From contig JAABRM010000042.1 of the NCBI GenBank assembly GCA_011390955.1, positions 1-63,801 of the forward strand: a stretch of DNA of 63,801 nt. The letters run 5' to 3'. This document shows, piece by piece, positions 45,972 to 54,366 of this stretch. Positions within the stretch are counted from its first letter, which is position 1. The number at the start of each line of letters is the position of its first letter. The translations under genes were made by a program, and so were the position numbers. The DNA is from Oscillatoriales cyanobacterium. GTDB lineage: Bacteria > Cyanobacteriota > Cyanobacteriia > Cyanobacteriales > Laspinemataceae. The notes beneath the pieces are model-generated. The model saw only the letters and a list, made by a program, of their open reading frames with translations, did not search any database and was not told where the DNA came from.

Positions 45972-47669
45972 ATGTCTGAACAAAAACGCTCGTTTTCTTG
46001 GCGCCTAGTCGCTGCCGCATTATTAGTGGCTGGAGGAGCAGGTGCTTATTTTTACTTACAGGGAATGGGGCGAAAACTAACCCCCCTAGATAGTGCCAAA
46101 ATCGTGCCGGATGACGCCCTGTTAGCTGCTTATATTGATACAGATTCTCAAAATTGGGATCGATTGCAGCAGTTTGGCACCCCAGAAGCACAAGCGGCGA
46201 TCGCTAAAGGATTTGAGACTTTACAGCAGGGAATTTTACCCCAAGAAGAACTGAATTATCAGCAAGACTTAAAACCTTGGGTGGGGGATGTTATGTTAGC
46301 CTTATTACCGCCATCCAGCGACTCTGGGAGCAAACCGGACAGCGAATCATCCAGTGCTGAAACACCAGCCGCAGAAACAGCGACTAATTCTGAGGTAAAT
46401 ACTTTGCTAGTTGTGGGCATTAAAAACCCTTTTAAAGCTTGGATGTTTCAGAGAAATTTTCAGTCCCAAGCCGATATAAAAGTTGCTGAAGCTGAATACA
46501 AAGGAGTGAAAATTTCTATCACTAATGTCGGCGAAACCCCAGCCACATACAGTATGATAATAGGCAAACATCTGGTACTCGCCGATCGCCAAGCTAGTCT
46601 AGAAAAAGCCATTGATAGTTATCAAGCGTCAACCTCGGTGGCTGCCAGCGAACAAGGAAATGAGATGATCGAGAAATGGCAAGAAATTAAAAATCCAGTC
46701 ATCCAAGTACACTTGCCAAATGCCGATCTATTAACCCAACAGTTCCAAGCAAATTTTTCAGCAACTGCTAAAGTTCCCGAACAGTTAGAAGGGCTAAAAT
46801 ATGCGGTCATCGGGGCAGGAATAGATACCGACGGCATAAGAGTAAAAATGCAGGCAAAAGTAGATCCAGCCCTGTTTAAGCAAGTAGAACCAACCCCAGA
46901 AAACGCTTCACTATTGAATCGGTTTCCCATTGAAACCATCGCTTTATTTACCGGCCAAAACCTGAAACTTTCCTGGGAAAATTTGGGAGAACAAGCCAAA
47001 ATAGATCCCACGGTGCAGAGCAGTTTTGACTTTTTTAAATCGGCAGTTAAAACCACCACGAATTTAGACTTAGACCGAGATATTTTTAATTGGATGGATG
47101 GTCAGTTTGCCTTGGGTTTTATTGCCTCAAATCAAGGAATTCTGGCGCAACTGGGATTCGGTGGAGCAATTCTGTTAGAAACCAGCGATCGCCCCTTGGC
47201 AGAAGCCACCATGAAAAAAATTGACGCAACTTTCAAAACGAAGTTTCCCATTGGCTTAGAAGCCAATACCACCAAATATCAAAATATGCCGGTGACTGAA
47301 TGGAAAATTCCGTCACAGGATATTGTCTTAGGTGGCTATGGGTGGCTGGAACAAAACTTATTATTAATTGCCCTGGGTCAGCCCTTAATTGAACTGATGT
47401 CTCAGCCAATTCAAGCACCCCTGAATACCAGCAATAATTTTCAAGCGATCGCCGGTTCTTTACCTACTCCCAACCACGGCTACTTTTACCTAAATATGGA
47501 TCAAGTAATGACCCTACTCAATCGAGCTCCCCTGCCGCCGGGAAATCAAATTTCCCCGGAGGTTTTAGCCGTACTTAATTCCATTCAGGGCATGGGGTTA
47601 ACCAACACTTGGCCCGAAGCGGATATGGCTCAAGTAGATGTCTTACTAGCTCTCAAATCCAAGCAGTAA
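45972..47669 (+). CDS. DUF3352 membrane-anchored protein
   Basis: A 565-residue protein of the cyanobacterial DUF3352 family, function unknown. One N-terminal membrane anchor (WRLVAAALLVAGGAGAYFYL, about 10-29) is followed by a large domain, probably periplasmic or lumenal. ATG 45972 is chosen because GAGGAAAG stands just upstream, and MSEQKRSFSWR gives a short positive N-terminus before the anchor. An in-frame TTG at 45903 would add 23 unlikely residues. A Ser/Glu/Ala-rich linker lies near 115-137. Its stop codon TAA directly joins the TGGTTGA heptamer array. Confidence 0.85.
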   Translation: MSEQKRSFSWRLVAAALLVAGGAGAYFYLQGMGRKLTPLDSAKIVPDDALLAAYIDTDSQNWDRLQQFGTPEAQAAIAKGFETLQQGILPQEELNYQQDLKPWVGDVMLALLPPSSDSGSKPDSESSSAETPAAETATNSEVNTLLVVGIKNPFKAWMFQRNFQSQADIKVAEAEYKGVKISITNVGETPATYSMIIGKHLVLADRQASLEKAIDSYQASTSVAASEQGNEMIEKWQEIKNPVIQVHLPNADLLTQQFQANFSATAKVPEQLEGLKYAVIGAGIDTDGIRVKMQAKVDPALFKQVEPTPENASLLNRFPIETIALFTGQNLKLSWENLGEQAKIDPTVQSSFDFFKSAVKTTTNLDLDRDIFNWMDGQFALGFIASNQGILAQLGFGGAILLETSDRPLAEATMKKIDATFKTKFPIGLEANTTKYQNMPVTEWKIPSQDIVLGGYGWLEQNLLLIALGQPLIELMSQPIQAPLNTSNNFQAIAGSLPTPNHGYFYLNMDQVMTLLNRAPLPPGNQISPEVLAVLNSIQGMGLTNTWPEADMAQVDVLLALKSKQ

Positions 47670-47767
47670 TGGTTGATGGTTGATGGTTGATGGTTGATGG
47701 TTGATGGTTGATGGTTGATGGTTGATGGTTGATGGTTGATGGTTGATTGTTGATTGTTGATTGTTGA
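47670..47767 (+). repeat. TGGTTGA heptanucleotide array abutting a stop codon
   Basis: Eleven consecutive TGGTTGA units start on the first base after the DUF3352 stop codon. Three TTGTTGA units follow. It is the longest and most homogeneous heptamer array of the window. Confidence 0.95.
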
Positions 47768-47823
47768 TGTTTGCGGATTAAGGCTCAATTTCCCTGATGA
47801 AATCTACTATATTCACTAAATTT

Positions 47824-47870
47824 AATGACTGGTTTACCGAAGGTCATTTGCGGTAAACCAGTCATTTTTA
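47824..47870 (+). terminator. Strong 16-bp hairpin terminator
   Basis: AATGACTGGTTTACCG (47824-47839) pairs perfectly with CGGTAAACCAGTCATT (47851-47866) over an 11-nt loop, followed by TTTA on the plus strand. It lies between convergent DUF3352 and ATPase genes and may serve both. Confidence 0.85.
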
Positions 47871-47911
47871 AACAGATTCGCTTCGGCGATCGACAATCTT
47901 TAAGCAGATAT

Positions 47912-48586
47912 TTAAGCAGTGATGGCAGATAACTGCTGACGAATCGCGATCCGATCCGGTTCAACCGATTGAAGTACCCCATGATTCAGGGTCCAAAAGC
48001 GATCGCCAATAGTTAATAAATCCCCCGCATCGTGAGTCACCACCAACAGACTCCAATGCTGTTTTAATTTCGCCAATAGCCGGACTAAATTCTGTCGCAT
48101 TGACCAGTCTAAACCAGCGGTAGGCTCATCCAGCAATAAAATCTGGGGTTGGCGAATTAACTGCACCGCCAAAGCCAAACGCCGTTGCTGTCCCCCACTC
48201 AACGACTGCGGGGACGTATTCAGAGATAAATGATCTAAGCCCACTTCCTTCAGGGCTTCGTCCACTCGTTCCGATCCCAGTTCCGGGTGTCCCAAGCGCA
48301 ACTCTTCCAAAATAGTGCCACAACAGAAATGTCGTTCGGGAAATTGAAACACCAATCCCCCAAGCTGTTGCAGGTGTTCGGCGGTCAGGGGCTGTTCCCG
48401 CCAGTAAATTTCCCCAGAGGTTTTTTCCGCCAGTCCAGATAAAATCTCTAGGAAGGTACTTTTGCCCGATCCGCTAGGTCCAATAATCACGCCCAACTGC
48501 TGTGGGGCGAGTTCTAGGGTCATGGATTTTAAAATCGGCGTTGGTGTAGCCGCTGGGTGATAAATCAGGTTTCTCAAATAGAGCAT
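47912..48586 (-). CDS. ABC transporter ATP-binding protein, ECF/CbiO type
   Basis: A 224-residue ATPase with Walker A GPSGSGKST (36-44), Q-loop FQFPERHF, signature LSGGQQRRLALA (near 130), Walker B ILLLDEP and switch His in VTHD. The FQFPE...EEL stretch resembles energy-coupling-factor ATPases (EcfA/CbiO). These pair with an EcfT membrane protein and vitamin- or metal-specific S components; none is adjacent. It is monocistronic, so its membrane partner must lie elsewhere. ATG 48584-48586. Substrate unknown. Confidence 0.9.
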   Translation of the reverse strand: MLYLRNLIYHPAATPTPILKSMTLELAPQQLGVIIGPSGSGKSTFLEILSGLAEKTSGEIYWREQPLTAEHLQQLGGLVFQFPERHFCCGTILEELRLGHPELGSERVDEALKEVGLDHLSLNTSPQSLSGGQQRRLALAVQLIRQPQILLLDEPTAGLDWSMRQNLVRLLAKLKQHWSLLVVTHDAGDLLTIGDRFWTLNHGVLQSVEPDRIAIRQQLSAITA

Positions 48587-48853
48587 TATGTAGCTGTGAC
48601 GATTTCACAGTGCTTGATGATGATTTCGCACTCGGTTCGCTTTGGAACTTGGTATTGCTTACACCGTCTATCCTAGTAATTATTTTAGATTTTTTGCACG
48701 CCTATTTTCGGCAAATAAGCTTAAATCTAGTTAGACAAAATATGTAACCGAAGCAGAAGGTCGCGAATTTTCAATGAAACCGGGTTTCTATGTAGTGGCC
48801 GGTGGTAGGGCAGAAATTTTTCATGGAAACATGGAAACCCGGTTTCTTGGCAA
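48587..48853. other. Spacer with GAAACCGGGTTTC repeats
   Basis: Holds the ATPase promoter region and an inverted pair of the repeat: GAAACCGGGTTTCT near 48777 and GAAACCCGGTTTCTTGG near 48836, separated by about 45 nt. It ends one base before a MITE. Confidence 0.6.
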
Positions 48854-49008
48854 TAAGTAGGTGGGCAGAAATAAATGCACCACAGACCAGATCGGGAGAA
48901 AAACTGTCATTCCCGCCGATGGCGGCCTTCGCGGGGGTAAACTCCGACGGGAATCCAAAGCCTATCGGCGAGGAGCGAAAAGTGCAATTAATTATGTTCA
49001 CCTACTTA
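48854..49008 (+). mobile_element. MITE family A, copy 2 (155 bp)
   Basis: The left end TAAGTAGGTGGGCAGAAATA and the right end (inverse complement TAAGTAGGTGAACATAATTA) are imperfect terminal inverted repeats of about 26 bp with TA at both borders. The interior holds GTCATTCCCGCC and GACGGGAATCC. It ends 31 nt before the start of the TPR gene, so it may supply or disturb its promoter. Confidence 0.85.
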
Positions 49009-49039
49009 ATACTTTAGATCAGTTTTTGAGGCGCAAAAC

Positions 49040-49975
49040 ATGAGGATCGATCATCGGATTTCTTTTTCTCGGCGAATGGTTCAGGCGATCGCATCAGCGG
49101 TGGCGATCGCTACTTGCCTAGTGGCCAGTCCTAGCGATGCCAAAGATCCATTTAGAACCACCAATCCTCACGAAATTGGTGATGCTACGGAAATGGCCTT
49201 TCGCACCCTATTTGAACAGGGCAACTATCAACAAGCAGACCTTTATTTAGATGAAGCCGAAAAAGTAGAAACCAATGAACCTTTGGTTTATGCTATGCAA
49301 GCAGCGTTTGCTTATCTGAATGAAGATTGGGCAAGTTTGGCTGGTTACGCTACGCAAACTCGTGAAACCGCACAGCAACTAACGACCACGAATCAATTAC
49401 GCGGTCATCTTTACACTGGAGTCGGTCATTTTCTCGAAGGGGCACATATTATTAGTACCGAAGGCACAATTAAAGGAACTCCCAAAGCCCTGAGAAAACT
49501 GCGGTTGGTGCTGCAAAATATTAATGCCGCTGCCGAAATTAGTCCCACCGATCCAGAACTCAATTTAATTAAAGGATTCATGGATCTAATGTTAGCGGTG
49601 AATTTGCCTTTTGCGGAAATTGATGATGCGATCGCCCGCTTAGAAAACTATGCCGGACCAAACTATCTCGCCTATCGTGGCATTGCCGTTGGCTACCGAG
49701 ACACCAAGCAACATCAAAAAGCTTTAGCTGCGGTGAATCGAGCCTTAGAATTTACGCCCAATAATCCAGAGTTATTTTACCTGAAAGCTCAAGTTTTAGT
49801 CCAACAGGGACTCGATCAAAAAAATATCGGTGTCCTGCAACAAGCCCAGGAAAATTTCTCTCAAGCCCTTGCCCAAGCCCCGGATAAATTCCCTCCAGGA
49901 CTGAAAAAACAACTGCAACGGGAGAGCGATCGCAATACTCGACGAATTCAAGAAATGTTGGCTAATGCTGGCTAA
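49040..49975 (+). CDS. Exported TPR protein, Sll0314/Alr1548 family
   Basis: A 311-residue protein with a signal peptide (RRMVQAIASAVAIATCLVAS, about 11-30, cleavage near SDAK). Several TPR-like helical pairs follow, clearest at about 45-80 (AFRTLFEQGNYQQADLYLDE), 207-255 and 255-290. It matches the cyanobacterial Sll0314/Alr1548 type of TPR protein, function unknown, presumably periplasmic. ATG 49040 has GAGG eight bases upstream. The gene sits immediately downstream of MITE copy 2 and is followed by a repeat-rich region. Confidence 0.85.
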   Translation: MRIDHRISFSRRMVQAIASAVAIATCLVASPSDAKDPFRTTNPHEIGDATEMAFRTLFEQGNYQQADLYLDEAEKVETNEPLVYAMQAAFAYLNEDWASLAGYATQTRETAQQLTTTNQLRGHLYTGVGHFLEGAHIISTEGTIKGTPKALRKLRLVLQNINAAAEISPTDPELNLIKGFMDLMLAVNLPFAEIDDAIARLENYAGPNYLAYRGIAVGYRDTKQHQKALAAVNRALEFTPNNPELFYLKAQVLVQQGLDQKNIGVLQQAQENFSQALAQAPDKFPPGLKKQLQRESDRNTRRIQEMLANAG

Positions 49976-50014
49976 TTCCCCGCATAAATTATTTAAATTA
50001 TTGTTCTAGCGAAC

Positions 50015-50056
50015 CAAATTCCCCCGGTTTTTGAGAAAAAACCGGTTTTTTTTATC
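50015..50056. repeat. CCCCCGGTTTTT/AAAAAACCGG hairpin
   Basis: Complementary arms CCGGTTTTTGAG and AAAAAACCGG, followed by TTTTTTT, lie 40 nt after the TPR gene. This could act as its terminator and belongs to the ACCGGTT repeat style. Confidence 0.65.
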
Positions 50057-50114
50057 TTCCCCGCTACTCACCAACCCATAGCCGGGGAAAATATAAAATT
50101 TCTGGATAGATCGA

Positions 50115-50266
50115 TAAGTAGGTGGACAGAAATAAATGCACCATAGACCCCATTAAAAGAAAAACTGTCATTCCCGCCCCACGCATTCGCGGGGGTAAAC
50201 TCCGACGGGAATCCACGGATTTACGGCGGGGAACGAAAAGTGCAATTAATTATCTTCACCTACTTA
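50115..50266 (+). mobile_element. MITE family A, copy 3 (152 bp)
   Basis: TAAGTAGGTGGACAGAAATA at the left and TCTTCACCTACTTA at the right, with TA borders. The interior matches copies 1 and 2, except for a shorter central block (CCCCACGCATTCGCGGGGG). It abuts the next element. Confidence 0.85.
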
Positions 50267-50412
50267 TAGTCATTTCAATTGTGCTTGAGACAAAACATCA
50301 GGGGCGCAAGGGGCGCAAGCATTGCGCCCAAAGAAGCAAATCAAAATATATCGTAGGGGCGCAATGCTTGCGCCCCTAAAGAATTGTATTAATCTTAGTT
50401 GAAATGACTATA
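50265..50412 (+). mobile_element. MITE family B (148 bp) with long inverted repeats
   Basis: TATAGTCATTTCAA (50265-50278) is perfectly complementary to TTGAAATGACTATA (50399-50412). The similarity continues imperfectly inward to AGGGGCGCAAG, giving about 47-bp terminal inverted repeats. The centre holds GGGGCGCAAGCATTGCGCCC palindromes. It shares a TA with MITE A copy 3 on the left. Confidence 0.8.
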
Positions 50413-50416
50413 TTTA

Positions 50417-50932
50417 TACCATTTACAAAAAGCCTAATATAAATAATCTTTCATTTGGTGATAAAATGATATAAAGTGGAGTATTTGACATCAACTTGGT
50501 ATTCATTTTTCACCCATTGTTGAATTTCTTTATAGCTTTTAAAACCCGCGTTTTCTTGGCTTAACTGTTTCTTAATTCCTTGAATTACCTCAGATGGAAT
50601 AGATGGAGGTCTCCCCGTTCTCTGTTTCTGTTCTAATAACTGGTTTATTCCCCCTTGCTTATATTCTTTCCACCACCTTTGTACCGTTGTTCTGTGAACC
50701 CCTAAAAGATCCGCCGCTTTCGTAATCGTTTGGACTTCACCTAATTTTAGCCAGTACAACACCTGTAACTTATTTCGATTTGTTGAGTTTTTTTGTTGAC
50801 GTAATAACGTTTTGATCTCTTCTAATGTGAAATTAATCTCATCCCTGTAGTTAACTTTCATATTTTACCCTCAAGATTTTTTTTATTATAGCATTAATTG
50901 TTAAAAGTTGTTAAAAGTTGTCAAAAATGGTA
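50417..50932 (-). mobile_element. IS630-like element, internally deleted (516 bp)
   Basis: The ends TACCATTTACAAAAA (left) and, on the other strand, TACCATTTTTGACAA (right) are terminal inverted repeats at TA sites, as in the IS630/mariner group. The only gene inside encodes the DNA-binding half of the transposase. Intact elements of this group are about 1 kb. Four bases separate it from MITE B. Confidence 0.7.
50451..50861 (-). pseudogene. IS630-family transposase fragment: DNA-binding domains only
   Basis: 136 residues. The first helix-turn-helix is at about 47-70 (TKAADLLGVHRTTVQRWWKEY). A GRPP linker follows (88-91), then a second winged-helix-like segment (YKEIQQWVKNEYQVDVKYST, about 111-130). 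These form the bipartite DNA-binding region of IS630 transposases. The reading frame then stops at FITK. Only 34 nt remain to the left terminal repeat, so the whole DDE catalytic domain is missing. It could be the first reading frame of a frameshifted element, but the second frame is absent. It is probably non-transposing, although the intact frame could still make a terminal-repeat-binding protein. Confidence 0.8.
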
Positions 50933-51456
50933 TTAATTAAAAACGTTATTAATTGAGAGCCTCACACACCCTACCCAGTATCTAAAATAATGTAAAATGT
51001 TAGATACATTGTTTTTTATTTCCAATCTGTGATTGGGGAGCATTCAGATTAATAATTAATCGACCCTAAATACGCACCATAGGGAAATGTAAAATACTGT
51101 AAAATGGTAATTGAATGATTAATCGCCAAACAACCAACACCCAATACCCAATATATTTTTACAATTGTTATGTAAATTCCCTTCTTGGCAAAACTATCAA
51201 TACCTAGAGCATATTGTACGGATGGCAAAAGCGAGAGCGTTTTTGAAGCTTAAGGATAAAGCTTAAGAATGTAAAAGATTAATAGACAATTATGGTTTTT
51301 ATACCGGAAAAAATACCCCCAAATTCCTGAAAAAAAAGCGCTTTAATTATTCCGACAATTACGAAATTAATTACGAGATTAATTTGGGCATTTGTAGGGG
51401 CTCCCCTAAGTGGTCGCCCCGCGCCCATAATATTGCATTTTTGAGTGGAAACGGTA
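50933..51456. other. AT-rich spacer with a solo terminal-repeat relic
   Basis: About 520 nt without a gene. Near 51423-51450 it holds GCATTTTTGAGTGGAAACGG, which resembles the relic at 9334-9360, next to a GGGGCTCCCC-type palindrome. AAGCTTAAGGATAAAGCTTAAG-like symmetry lies near 51247. Nothing else recognised. Confidence 0.45.
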
Positions 51457-54366
51457 TTATTTCGCCGGTAATGGGGCTTCTAAAGCTTTGAGAATGCGAT
51501 CGCTCACATCTTCCAAATGTGCCTTAGTCGCCGTATCCATTTGCTTATGATGACGCTTTAACGTCCGGGAAACCTGCTGACCCAACTGACGCAGTTGATA
51601 ACGAGCCAAAACTCTAGCATCTGCTGGGGCATTTAACGTTTGGAAGGCTACAATAAAATCCAAAAAATTGGTCGCACTTCGCAAACTTTCAGGATTCCGC
51701 AACACCATATTGACTAAAATATTTAAATGCTGCCGTTGTAAACCTCGACGAATCGTAGATATTTCCCAAGACTTCCCATCTCGTTGGATAATCTCTGACC
51801 AAATGCCCTGATGTAAAGTATTAAACAATTCTGGCATAGTCAAAGCCGCCGATCCATAAGTTAGTTCCGCATCCCGCAACCGTTCCAAGCGACTGGAAGA
51901 CAACAAATCGCTTAATATAATTCCTTGGACAAAAGAAATCTGATTATAAATCGGATAATCTAAGCGAAAAATTGGCAAACTACTGCCCCAATGTGACCAC
52001 CGAGAAGGTGCCAACTTATTAATTAATTCTGGGGGGAAATCAAACGCATCCTCAGCAAAAACGTACTCTTGCAGTAAAGCCAAAGCTTGCCGTTGTTCTT
52101 CTACCGGCACGATTTCAAACGGTAAACGCGCACCGGGATCGGTTGGGCGATCGCGATAAAATCTTTGTCCACCAATATAACTTGTGGCACTCATGGCATA
52201 GCCCATATAGTAGCCAAAAATCAGATTAAAAGCATCGCGCAAATCTGCATAACTTTCTTGGGGCAACAGATAACTTGTATCGAGATTTCTCCAAGCCTGA
52301 CGAGCATTATCTAATTGTACTTGGGAATAGGCCAAAGGATCCGCACTCAGATCCCACGGTTTCGCCTTCGGGTCAAGCATCCCCCAGGCATCTTCATCAG
52401 TGGCATAAGCCAGTTCTATTTCTGGTGCCCGTTGGGCAATTTTTTTCAACTCCGGGATTTCTCCTTCAGGGGTCATGGCTGGAATCGGTTGATAAGCATA
52501 TGCGATCGCCCATTCATCGTAAACACCAACCTTAGTCGGATAATAATCGCCCTGAACTTGTCCGGGAGGTGCCAAGTTCACCGGAACATAATCCATCACG
52601 GAACTGACTAACCCTTGATTTCGAGTAATATCAAGATTATTTAACTCTTCTGGCAGCCGCAGATTACTGCCGCTAAAATTATGGCGCAAACCGAGGGTAT
52701 GCCCGACTTCGTGGGCAACCAAGTGGCGTAAAAACTGATGAAGATAAATTTGCATTTCTTTGTCATTCAAGCCCAAGTTCTGCCGTAAAGACAAAGACAA
52801 CGCACCAAAAGCCGCTTTTCGGGCAGATCCAATGCCAAAACATAACTCATCCTGTCGGATTAATTGGGATGATGCTTGCAGTTGATCGAGCAACGGATGG
52901 CTAGAACCGAGCAAATTTTGTAAAAATATATCTCCTTGAAAATCTGGCAATCTCACAGCGGGATTACACACCAGCGAATTTGCCAGCAGACCAGAAACCG
53001 CAGAGGCTTCTGACCAGGCATTGTTGACAATTGTCCGATATTCTCGCTGCATGAAATTAATCATATTGGCGCTAATCAGCACATCCGCATCCAAAATTTG
53101 TCCGGTCAAGGGATTAGCCCGAAGTGGGCCCAATGCAAACCCCCCATCAAGAGAATTAAACCAGCGAATCGTGTTGTAGCGGACATCCGCCGGATCCCAA
53201 GTGGCATCATCGGGCATTTGTCGCACTTCGATCGCATTAATAAAGCCAGCTTTTTGAAACGCCGGATTCCACATTAATACCCCTTCGCGAATAGCATCTC
53301 GATATTCCAAAGGCACGTTATTTTCAATCCAAAAAACAATCGGTTCTTTAGGTGGAGATAAAGGGGCATTCGGGTCTTGTTTTTCTAAATGCCAGCGGGT
53401 GAGATAGCGCACAAAATTCTCTGAGGGATCTTGACGAGATAAGTCTTGGTATGCAGTCAAGAAATGACCGACACGCTCGTCAGCTAAACGGGGGCGATAA
53501 CCATTGTTCGTCGGTAATTCCGATAAACTATAGCGCACGGTCAGGGAAAACCCGCGAGGATCGACCAAGGTTTCTGGAGAAAACCCGGGCACTCCAGTTC
53601 CCGAAAAACCATAAACCCAATCAATCTCAAGATTTAAAGGAAATGCTTTCAGGTTGCCTAGAGAAGAAGTCCCCGGATTTAAGTTATATGATTGACCGAT
53701 TAACCAAGGAAAAGCCGACGCAAGTCCGGCAAAGTCAGTCATCAGCATTTCACTGAGATCGACAAGCAATGTTTTTCTTTCCGGGTGAATACTTTTGACT
53801 GTCAGGGGGTAGATGGCTGAGTCACTGAAAGCGCTTCGGAGCGATCGCCCTTGGGGGTCTCCCGGTTCAGTGCGGAAACGGGTATTCGGCACCACCAAAT
53901 CCACACGAGTTTTCTGCACCTGACGCAACTGAAACACAAAATCCTGAATCGGCATTCCCTGGTACATTCCCAAAGCGCCAATTCCTCCAGAGAGAGTAGC
54001 CACCATAAAGAAATTGCGGTTGAGTTGCTCTGGTTTGATCTCCAGATACACCTTATTTTCGTTTGGCTTTCGGTATAGGGTGAATAATCCTTCTAACTTC
54101 TCAAAATTTTTGATCGCATCATCAAAGGGTTCTAACTCCTCGGATTCTTCTTTATTTGGCTCATTTCTATTCGGTGCAACGGGTGGCGAAGCTTGAGCCA
54201 CGGACAATGGCTCCCCGGATTTAATTCGGGCAATATTTAAGTTATTTTCTTTTTTAACAAACCCTGGATCATCTTTTTGTTTAAAAACTAAATTCCCCGC
54301 TATTCCTGGAGAAATGCCTAAAAAAATGCAAAAAAAACCCAACAGACTGAGTGATAATCTTTTCAT
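51457..54366 (-). CDS. Exported zinc metalloprotease (DUF5117/DUF5118 type)
   Basis: A 969-residue protein with a signal peptide (SLSLLGFFCIFLGISPGIAG, about 4-23). It has the layout of the family annotated as zinc-dependent metalloprotease with DUF5118 (near 85-130), DUF5117 (about 130-330) and DUF4953 (C-terminal). The catalytic motif HEVGHTLGLRH near residue 551 is a full metzincin-type HExxHxxGxxH, followed by a plausible Met-turn (SSVMDYVP, about 45 residues later). It is presumably periplasmic or secreted. ATG 54364-54366. It is monocistronic, with about 1 kb of non-coding DNA upstream. Substrate unknown. Confidence 0.9.
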   Translation of the reverse strand: MKRLSLSLLGFFCIFLGISPGIAGNLVFKQKDDPGFVKKENNLNIARIKSGEPLSVAQASPPVAPNRNEPNKEESEELEPFDDAIKNFEKLEGLFTLYRKPNENKVYLEIKPEQLNRNFFMVATLSGGIGALGMYQGMPIQDFVFQLRQVQKTRVDLVVPNTRFRTEPGDPQGRSLRSAFSDSAIYPLTVKSIHPERKTLLVDLSEMLMTDFAGLASAFPWLIGQSYNLNPGTSSLGNLKAFPLNLEIDWVYGFSGTGVPGFSPETLVDPRGFSLTVRYSLSELPTNNGYRPRLADERVGHFLTAYQDLSRQDPSENFVRYLTRWHLEKQDPNAPLSPPKEPIVFWIENNVPLEYRDAIREGVLMWNPAFQKAGFINAIEVRQMPDDATWDPADVRYNTIRWFNSLDGGFALGPLRANPLTGQILDADVLISANMINFMQREYRTIVNNAWSEASAVSGLLANSLVCNPAVRLPDFQGDIFLQNLLGSSHPLLDQLQASSQLIRQDELCFGIGSARKAAFGALSLSLRQNLGLNDKEMQIYLHQFLRHLVAHEVGHTLGLRHNFSGSNLRLPEELNNLDITRNQGLVSSVMDYVPVNLAPPGQVQGDYYPTKVGVYDEWAIAYAYQPIPAMTPEGEIPELKKIAQRAPEIELAYATDEDAWGMLDPKAKPWDLSADPLAYSQVQLDNARQAWRNLDTSYLLPQESYADLRDAFNLIFGYYMGYAMSATSYIGGQRFYRDRPTDPGARLPFEIVPVEEQRQALALLQEYVFAEDAFDFPPELINKLAPSRWSHWGSSLPIFRLDYPIYNQISFVQGIILSDLLSSSRLERLRDAELTYGSAALTMPELFNTLHQGIWSEIIQRDGKSWEISTIRRGLQRQHLNILVNMVLRNPESLRSATNFLDFIVAFQTLNAPADARVLARYQLRQLGQQVSRTLKRHHKQMDTATKAHLEDVSDRILKALEAPLPAK

